From Tachypleus tridentatus (lineage: Eukaryota > Arthropoda > Merostomata > Xiphosura > Limulidae), in the NCBI RefSeq assembly GCF_004210375.1, contig NC_134829.1, positions 32,380,034 to 32,444,033 of the forward strand: DNA of 64,000 bases, given 5' to 3'. Below, piece by piece: positions 56,450 to 64,000 of this stretch (position 1 is its first letter; every line of letters starts with the position of its first letter). Under the pieces are notes generated by a model, which saw nothing but the letters and a program-made list of their open reading frames with translations, did not search any database and was not told the DNA's origin. The translations under genes were made by a program, and so were the position numbers.

Positions 56450-57790
56450 GTGTATCTCAGAACGGCTGGTATGGGTATTAACACTATTGATAAGGCGAGA
56501 ACAATGTTTCGACCTTCCTAGGTCATCTTCAGGTTAAGAAAGAGAGAGCTTGAAAGTGACCATTGCCGGATACATGTCTTAGGGACGAGAGTTTCAACGG
56601 GTACAGGATTGTAGGGGCGTTGCAGGTATATGTTAAGTTATTAATTGGTATAGGTACAAAGGTGATCCTTTATATTGGTTTAATTTTAGTTTTAGTTGCT
56701 GTATAAGTAGGGCTTCTTTGATTTTGCGTTTGTTTATATTTGTTTCCCTACTTAGTGTCTGTCAGTTTTCTGTGGTTATGTTGTGTTTATTTGATTTGCA
56801 GAATTCAAAAACGTGTGAAGGTAGTTTTTTGTTTTTTTAATCTAGTTTTCATTTTTCTGCTTGTTTCTACAATTTCGAAGTCGTGGCAGTTGTTGCATTG
56901 TATTTCATAAATTATGTTGGTTGGTGTTGTGTTTGTCAGTGTAGATTTTACATAGAATGGACGTTAGTTTTGTAACTGGTTTTTGAATAAATTTGGTGTT
57001 TACTGGAATGTTGTGTTTTATTATAAGTTTTTTCCAAGTTTTGCTTATTTTTCTGCTGACGTCGGGAACATATGGTATGCAGCAGTACAAGGTTTAGTAG
57101 TTTGTTGTATATTGGGATTTATTGTTGTTTGTTTGTTGTTGGTCTAGATGTGTGTGTAATTTTTTTTTCACGGTTTTTGAGGAAATTTGTTGATGTTGAT
57201 GAAGTGTTGTTTTATTTTGTTTATTTCATCGTTAATTTTATCAGGTGAACATTGTTTTGTGGTTGTGTTTATTTGGTTTCTTAATATGTTAAGTTTTTGT
57301 TTTGTTTCATGTAATGAGTCCCATGGAATGTATAATCCAGTATGGGTGATTTTCCTGTGGATTTCTGTTTTGAATTGTGTAACGTTTGGAATGTTTGTTT
57401 GTTTTTGGATTTCGCGCAAAGCTACACAAGAGCTATTTGCGCTAGCCGTCCCTAATTTCGCAGTGTAAGACTAGAGGGAAGGCAACTAGTCATCACCACC
57501 CACTGCCAACTCTTGGGCCACTATTTTACAAACGAATAGTGGGATTGACCGTCACTGTGTAACGTCCCCACGGCTGAATGGGAGAGCATGTTTGGTATAA
57601 CGGGGATTCGAACCCGCGACCCTCGGATTACGAGTCGAGTGCCTTAACCACCATGCCGGGCCCGTTTGAAGTGATTGCATTGTATTGGATAGAGAGTTCC
57701 GATGTGGATCTATCAAAGAATTTTTACAGTATACGATTTTGTTAATTGTTGTATATAAGTTATTATTTGATGTCTCTGTTTGTTTGTTTT
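56450..57790 (-). mobile_element. Penelope-like element, minus copy, split by a SINE
   Basis: Minus-strand coding, from right to left: a DRSTSELSIQYNAITSN-like piece near 57690, the SINE, TQFKTEIHRKITHTGLYIPW and DSLHETKQKLNILRNQI (57400-57300), IPYVPDVSRKISKTWKKLII (57080-57020) and KHNIPVNTKFIQKPVTKLTS. The GIY-YIG start follows (IYEIQCNNCHDF, ETSRKMKTRLK, near 56900-56830). The 3' end reads AACCTGAAGATGACCTAGGA with AGGTCGAAACATTG (about 56535-56500) and CCCATACCAGCCGTTCTGAG. Coding is disrupted in several places and the reverse transcriptase core is not included. Confidence 0.8.
57392..57662 (-). mobile_element. SINE family 1, minus copy inserted in the Penelope-like element
   Basis: Minus strand: GGCCCGGCATGGTGGTTAAG, ACTCGTAATCCGAGGGTCGC, GGGTTCGAATCCCCG, then the usual body and a CAAAAACAAACAAACA tail. 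CGTTTG flanks both sides (57383-57388 and 57663-57668), a short target duplication. The Penelope-like coding sequence resumes on both sides. Confidence 0.95.
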
Positions 57791-58084
57791 TAATTTCATA
57801 AAATATAATTTATCCATAAAACTATAAAATCGTAGAGTTGTTATTTTCTTGTTTTACGTATCATAACAATTAAGAGGCTCGTCCAGGTACCAAAATAAGA
57901 CAACAGCCAGAATAGGTTGTAAAAGTTGAGAAAATCTTTAGAATTTTTTTATTCTGAGAAATATATATACTTATGAAAGTTCCTAGAGAAAAATGGTTTA
58001 AGTTATTACAATAAAAAGTAACAGGGAATATTCTGTAGGTTTTCACCTTTAAGTTTTGAAGACCGGACAAGGAATGATGTTGTA

Positions 58085-58500
58085 AAAGAAAATTATTCTA
58101 TTGTTGGTGCCTTTGTTCCCATTACTTTGTTTAAAGATACTGGAGCAGCCTAAACTTTGTTGAAACAAAATTCAATTAAAGAAGATATGTTGACTTCCAA
58201 AGTGAAAATATATTAAACCAGGGCATTTGTCGTAATTACACTTCTGTACCTTTGTATGGGATCCACTTATAAAGTAATTGTGTTATTGATCTTGTAATAA
58301 TTGGTCTTGTTGAGCTGACCATCAAAGGAGTCCAATATTTTAGGAAATTATGTTGTAGGTGAACATCTTCATGTCTTGCCGATTGTGTAGGATGTTCCTG
58401 TTAGAGATGAGAAGATGGAGGACCTTAATGAGGCTTTTCCAGAAATGGTACCATCTTGTGGAATTACTGATCACAGGCTATGGCTAGTCAGAAGTTTGAT
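58085..58500 (+). mobile_element. Ty3/gypsy (Gmr1-like) protease-region fossil
   Basis: VPITLFKDTGAA near 58115 is the aspartic protease active-site block in the form seen in Gmr1-type pol (LLRDTGA in relatives). It is followed by weaker similarity through GNYVVGEHLHVLPI and NEAFPEMVPSC near 58340-58460. Same family type as the 8-kb fossil but a different portion. Broken; old. It ends where the dispersed repeat at 58506 begins. Confidence 0.6.
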
Positions 58501-58505
58501 CATAA

Positions 58506-58985
58506 AATTATAAATAGATGTATACTGTTACGAACTTAGATATAATTAGGATACACGAATGTAGTTTTATATTACAATATGAAGTCATTATAGAAAGAAA
58601 AAAAGGTAATTTAGATTCATGTCGATCTTTTTTGGTGGTTACGAGATCGGTCAGATTTACTATTTTCATTTTACTGAAAAACAACAACATGTATTTGAAA
58701 TGTATTTAGGAGGTCTCAGGGATTACAAAAACATGTCTGACATTTTTTTGATGTCTGATTATTTTTGAGATAAGGAAAGGTATTTTTAATTTTAACATGA
58801 AAATTACTTTGCACACGGACTATTCGAAACAAATATTTAATATATTTATAGATAAATCTTTATTTTATATGTGAAGATATACACACTATATTTAAAATTA
58901 TATGTGTTTAATCTAAATGGACTATAAACGAGTGCAAAGAGGTCACCTGGTCAATATTGACTGACTTTGTATTGAAAGAGTTAAA
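58506..58985 (+). repeat. Dispersed repeat with GGTCA palindromes (copy 2)
   Basis: Collinear with 32288-32792: ATAAATAGATGTATACTGTT, GAAGTCATTATAGAAAG, GAAATGTATTTAGGAGGTCT, GTGAAGATATACACACTATA and an end in ATTGAAAGAGTTAA. About 40 bp of extra sequence lies near the left end relative to copy 1. Confidence 0.7.
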
Positions 58986-59089
58986 AAAGTTCTGGATAAA
59001 GGTGGGTAAATAGCCACACAACCCATATGAATGGAGGTTTTGCAAAATTCCATACCTCTGTGTAGTATCGTAGGTATTGTCAAAGTCAA

Positions 59090-61130
59090 AGAATTTGAAA
59101 ATAAGATGTTATTGATTGAGAAAGGCTCCCTTGCTCAAAATTTCAAGTCGAATCAGGTGGTTCACAATGGAGTGTTGTTGTCGGAACTCACACTGGGTGG
59201 GTGAGAGGAGGTTATGTGATACTAAGAACCAAAGAAGACAAGCATTACCCATCATCTCTAAGACATTGCTGTGACATCTTTCTCCTGTCTCGTTTGCTAT
59301 TCTTTTCATTGTTTTAACCAGATATGGCAAAAATGTTTTTCTGATGTTCCTGGGCTATTGTTCTCCCTTTGTTTTAAGCCTGGGAAGGATCCCAAGATTC
59401 ATTCTAAGTATTGTCCATTTGTTTGACACACTTGATGATATTCACTAATGTGCTGCCAGACCAATGAAGAACAAGCTTGAGCTCTATCAGTTTAAAGGGA
59501 CAATTATATTCATAGAGACGATTGGGCCAAAAGGAAAGAGATGAACACTCTGCCCGATACTTCATGTCCAAGAGGGTGGAGGACAAATCTGAAGTGCTAG
59601 CTAGATGCACGAGAAAAACTCGCTGAGAGTTTTGGTGATGCTCTAAGCATCAGAAACTTCCTGGTTGTTAGAAAGCAAGATAAAAAGGGGAGGGAAATAC
59701 ACTGTCCACTGACATTCATTGTCCCATATGGTTTTGGAAGAAGAGATGCTAGTTGTGAACTTAATCCAACATTTTTTCTACATTTGATGTCACCTGTCAT
59801 GTATGGGCATGGTTCCACTGGAAAACAGTGCATTTTGGAAGTGTGGACTACCTCAGGCCCGTTTTTGAGCTTTCTGTGCCATTTGTCAGGCAGGACACCA
59901 TCACGGCGAGGATACCGTGGAATATGTTTCGAGGTTTTAAAAATAGACTAAACAGCTACCTGAATGATACAGTCAGTAGCTGCTAACATGTAGTCGTCTA
60001 TCAATAACATACACATGATGGCAGGATCATGTTCCGAAAAAGCAGGAAAAGACCAGATGACCTTGTCCAAATTCCACCGAGGCACAATGGTCAGGTGTAA
60101 TCGACCACTACCAGTCTTGCTCAAAATGATAGGAAAATGATCACTGCTCCATAGGTTTTTATAGTTATTTTCTCACACCTAGTCATTTTCTCTCGCTGAG
60201 TGTATGCTCCTGGAATAAACCCTTCAACAATATCAGCATCACCCCAGAGGGGATTGTGTCCCAGGAATAGAGATACAGCAATTGTCCAACGAGAACACCA
60301 AGGTCTGATTGATGATAAGTATATCCAGGAGACGGGTAAAAAGAGAACAGTGATGGTGTGATCCAAGGAAATACGGATAGCATTGCCTGCAAGGGTGTAT
60401 TGAGCTGCAAAAAAAGGTTAGGTACATGCTGGTCAACCAGCAATGCCATCCCTCCATGCACTTCTCCATTACAGAACCTGTCATTCTGGTATAATGAAAA
60501 CTACTAAAAGGTGACTGTATCAACAGGTTTTATAAATGTTTCCTGTCAAAGACATTCAGGATGATAGTAATCAGTCAAGACCTTTATGTCATCCAGATTA
60601 GAACGGAAACATCAACAGTTTGACTGTATTAAAGTGGCCATTTTTATTTAGATGAAGGAGAAGAGAATGAAAAATTCTTTGATTTATGACCACGCAATTT
60701 GTCTTTAATAAAACGAAGTCTGTCGACCACCATGGATACTACCGTGGTCCAATGGGCAGGACTCTGTCAATAGGCGGAGATTCCAGCAACTGAGGGCAAG
60801 AACGAATTATTGTTCTACGTATTGGAGCCAAATAAGGTTGACCCGAGCAGACGCCAAAAGTCAGGACTGAAAGAAGTGGATCTGGGCAATCTCTAGAAGG
60901 AATGGTGAGGATAGGGCAGAAGCAGATGCTGACTCGTCAACTCATCCATAGAAGGTAAAAGACTTTTCACGTAAAGATCTGTCTGTTCTCCCACCTAAGC
61001 AGTGGAAAATAGTGCAACAACATATGTCCGAGAAGGAGTTGGGGATAAAAATTTTCGAACCTCAGGATAAGAAATGTTAACTGCTTTCCTTTGTTGTACC
61101 TCTTTCTTATCTGCCTACCTTGTGCAAGAA
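59090..61130 (-). mobile_element. Jockey-type LINE, antisense copy B
   Basis: Same family as copy A, opposite strand. From right to left: an ORF1-end/5' region, the ORF2 start ATGGCCACTTTAATACAG near 60640, endonuclease blocks (GWHCWLTS/GGMALLVDQHVPN near 60450, GHNPLWGDADIVEG near 60250, SDHFPI near 60140). NVGLSSQLASLL lies near 59770 and the start of RT (QCEFRQQHSIVNHLIRLE) near 59190. The copy stops at about 59090 inside RT, so its 3' part is missing. Several frameshifts; inactive. Confidence 0.8.
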
Positions 61131-61639
61131 AAAAAGTGGGGGCTAATTGAGTAGTATTGAATTATAATATTTAGTAGTAGGTAGAACATTCTAGGTCTCT
61201 GTTGGGGTATAAATATGCATTAAAATTTATTTCGAAATAGATAGATAGATCTAGACTGTATAATTTACATTAACCACGAAGAGAATATAGTGCCGATTTT
61301 AATGGTGAAATTATCACCAAACCTCTATTGTAATAACAGAGTAGAGAAGAATAATTCTTCATGTCAATTGTTTTATAAAGTCCCGTGTAGATTTCAACGG
61401 AAATGAGATAATTATTTAAAGATCTTGATAGAACTGTGGTAACCAATAGTATAACGAGCATTTGCATATACGTTTGATTTAGGAACATGTGGAGAATTGA
61501 GTGATCCATTAAGCTGAACTTAAGGCTTGGGAAAGGACTTGAATCAAGGGAATCTATTTTGTAATGGCAACAACAGGCCAAGAGCAGACTACTTGCACCA
61601 AAGAGTTAAGATATCAATTCATCTTTTTTAGGGCTAATA

Positions 61640-62711
61640 GACCTTCTTAAGTATTTGTGAATATAAATGGGAAAGTGGTTGAGTTAACGGTCACCCGTCC
61701 AACATTCGAATCCTTTGTCGGGACTCAATTTCGATCCAGCCCTCTACACCCGCGGATTACGTATACTTATATTAACCATGGAACGCTGTATTCAACATTA
61801 CTTGTGTCCCCAACAAATGTTATGTTAGCCTCTTCTCAGTTTTTATTAGAGGCGTCCACCCAAGCATTGAACCCGACGAAATAAAACAGGCCGTTGAAAT
61901 TCAAACCCAAACCAAGCTACATGCTGTATATTTTCTAAACATACCAACTGGTGCACCAATTTTATCAAGATATCATAGTGCTAACTGTATTTTGCGCAAC
62001 GGTTGTTTCTACCATATCTTTTATTTCAGCGCCGAACGCCCACGTCACTGCTCCACTCACCCGCAATTGTATAACACTTCCAGACGAAACATACAACCTA
62101 CGGACGACTTTCAACAGTCAAGCACTGATTTACCGCTTCATCCAGATCCAATCAGGAAAGACACCCAAACATCCAGCTCTACATCGACGCCCTCAACCTC
62201 CACTACCAGCAACAAATCTGGACTTACTGATCCCAAGAAGACACACAACAAATCTGGACTTACTGATCCCATGAATACACACAACAAATCTGGACTTACT
62301 GATCCCAAGAAGATACACAATAAATCTGGACTTATTGATCCCAAGAAGACACACAACAAATCTGGACTTACTGATCTCATGAAGACACACAACAAATCTG
62401 GACTTACTGATCCCATGAAGACACACAACAAATCCTGCCAGACCACAACTTTAATTTCAGATACTACAACCTCAACCCAGATACAAATCATGTTACCAAA
62501 ATCTACAGACGCATCAGTTCAGACAGACTTCAAGATCACAAACACCCAGAAGTTACAAACTAAGGCTGCAAGAAGTCACAAATCCGTCCAGATCACCATA
62601 GAACAACACATCCAGGGAGTACAAACAGAGAACTCACGTCCACCCTCACCACTTGTGTGCATCTCTGAACCCAAGCCCACATTGAATTTTCTCGATGGTA
62701 TACAAGCATAG
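61640..62711 (+). CDS. LINE ORF1-like open frame with in-frame 36-bp repeat
   Basis: The open frame 61992-62711 gives 239 residues, and similarity to LINE ORF1 extends upstream in another frame (RGVHPSIEPDEIKQAVEIQT near 61850, an RRM-like start seen in Jockey-type ORF1). The ORF holds a Ser/Thr-rich segment, six 12-residue units NKSGLTDPKKTH, then CQTTTLISDTTTSTQIQIML and a C-terminus with PPSPLVCISEPKP. No CCHC knuckle was seen. It may be a degenerate ORF1 or an unrelated low-complexity protein; strand and product are uncertain because a repeat multiple of three keeps both strands open. Confidence 0.4.
62211..62426 (+). repeat. 36-bp minisatellite, six units
   Basis: Six direct 36-bp units (AACAAATCTGGACTTACTGA...), with substitutions but no length change, plus a partial seventh at 62427. 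Reading frame is kept throughout on both strands. Confidence 0.95.
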
Positions 62712-63240
62712 CGCAAGTGGTTCATCCAAGGCTACAAAAAACCAGCTACTTCTGCAGTTTCGCCTTAAGCCTCTCACGTTTTTTACGTGTTTTTTGTGTT
62801 TTGTTTTTGTTTATTTTTATGCGTTTTAATCCTGTATGCTTTATTAACCCAGACTTTTTTCCTCACAGCTGCTCCCGGGTACAGTTTGGGTAGATTATTC
62901 GGCGCCCAGGCCGTGAAAGTGGATTTTCTCGGGGTACTCCCGTTTCCCCCACATTTAAACCTTAGGCATTGGATCTGTAGATCCCGGCCCTGAATTGGCT
63001 CGTTTAAGTTTAACATTTTGTCTGTCGACTTCTTACTTCTTCTTGAACCGGACGTTGACTTTACCTTCACTTTGTCAGCTGCCACGCCTAACCGACTCGC
63101 ATTAACCAAATTCATATTAAACTTATCAACCCCTTTAACCCAAAATTATCAATAGTCATGTAGTCAAAATTCTTAACTTTTACCAAGTGCGGGGTTGAAG
63201 GAGGACTGTTTGAACGCCCTTGGGGGTTAATATTTCCTTA
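62712..63240 (+). other. GC-richer unique-looking segment after the ORF1-like frame
   Basis: Contains CTGCTCCCGGGTACAGTTTG, TTCGGCGCCCAGGCCGTGAA and CCTTAGGCATTGGATCTGTA. Composition differs from intergenic DNA and continues that of the preceding ORF, so it is probably the downstream part of the same repeat element. No gene recognised. Confidence 0.4.
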
Positions 63241-63489
63241 GAAATATTAATTTTATTTCAAAACAACTGCCCGAATAGAGAGCACAGGAGCACCTATAAC
63301 ACTGTTGAATTTCACGATATATCGATCTCTCTAAGTGAAACCACCACTCCAGCCAGTAGATATTGACTTCATTGTGGTGAAAAGTGATATAATAGTTATT
63401 AAAGCAAACTATATATCTCTAGCTCTATCTATGAAATGTTGCTCATGGAATGAAGGTCGTACTGAAGAAAGTAACTGCCAGTGAGCTGA

Positions 63490-64000
63490 TATTCTATGGG
63501 AGAGCCATCCACTATCAGCCAGGTCAGCTACAGCAACACTGGATTGCATGAATGTATGTAGTATTCTATGGGAGAGCCATCCACTATCAGCCAGGTCAGC
63601 TACAGCAACAGTGGATTGCATCAATGTATGTAGTATTCTATGGGAGAGCCATCCACTATTGGCCAGGTCAGCTACAGCAACAGTGGATTGCATCAATGTA
63701 TGTAGTATTCGGGAGAGCCATCCACTATTAGCCAGGTCAGCTACAGCAACAGTGGATTGCATCAATGTATGTAGTATTCTATGGGAGAGCCATCCACTAT
63801 CAGCCAGGTCAGCTACAGCAACAGTGGATTGCATCAATGTATGTAGTATTCTATGGGAGAGCCATCCACTATCAGCCAGGTCAGCTACAGCAACAGTGGA
63901 TTGCATCAATGTATGTAGTATTCTATGGGAGAGCCATCCACTATCAGCCAGGTCAGCTACAGCAACAGTGGATTGCATCAATGTATGTAGTATTCTATGG
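63490..64000. repeat. 72-bp satellite array running off the window end
   Basis: Seven full units (63490, 63562, 63634, 63706, 63775, 63847, 63919) plus a partial one. Unit begins TATTCTATGGGAGAGCCATC. The fourth is 69 bp (a 3-bp loss). On the minus strand the whole array is open and encodes 24-residue repeats (MQSTVAVADLADSGWLSHRI plus LHTL). Units are about 97% identical, so the array is young. Confidence 0.95.

Noticed and set aside
60121-60523. Several overlapping minus-strand frames as separate genes
   Set aside because: All are pieces of the endonuclease region of LINE copy B.

Overview
This is a eukaryotic window: AT-rich, with host exons separated by long introns, no operons, and many degraded interspersed repeats. 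A tRNA-headed SINE of about 270 bp occurs five times near full length plus one head fragment. I associate this family with horseshoe crab (Xiphosura) sequence. That assignment rests on memory of the repeat and on arthropod-like host genes; an invertebrate is certain, the order is inferred. A run of exactly 500 N (21818-22317) is an assembly gap of conventional size.

Two host genes are supported. On the minus strand, five exons (13318 down to 2663) encode the C-terminal part of an SLC30/ZnT zinc transporter of the ZnT2/3/8 subgroup, with correct splice sites and phases and a clear stop. The 5' exons (TM1-TM2) were not found. On the plus strand, seven exons (23975-38315) encode the C-terminal part of a protein with a dsRBD-like segment, a proline-rich segment and a basic tail. 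It most resembles the C-terminus of an XRN1-type exoribonuclease, but that name is tentative. Its 417-bp sixth exon contains an apparent one-base frameshift. The two genes are arranged head to head. A third, smaller host-like locus is a THAP zinc-finger coding segment (49724-49466, minus) with a CpG-rich upstream flank and an apparent frame break.

The rest is largely mobile DNA. 700-1150 and 3880-5900 hold retroelement fossils (possible Ty3/gypsy; DIRS-like). 7680-9560 is a Ty3/gypsy fossil with the integrase upstream of reverse transcriptase, the Gmr1-clade order; related protease sequence lies at 58085-58500. One Jockey-type LINE family has a sense copy inside an XRN1-like intron (26440-30131) and an antisense copy at 59090-61130. 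Penelope-like elements occur as GIY-YIG-bearing bodies (51745-52440, 56450-57790), a 3' end (23250-23640) and terminal-repeat fragments (40 kb, 45 kb, 55.6 kb), each carrying a motif resembling a hammerhead ribozyme core.

The 46-58 kb part is the densest in insertions: two mariner remnants, a 459-bp hAT-type MITE with 8-bp target duplications, a 78-bp hairpin MITE, and SINEs from three tRNA-like families. At the right end, a LINE ORF1-like open frame with a 36-bp in-frame repeat (61992-62711) is followed by a 72-bp satellite (63490 to the window end) that also stays open for 24-residue repeats on the minus strand.
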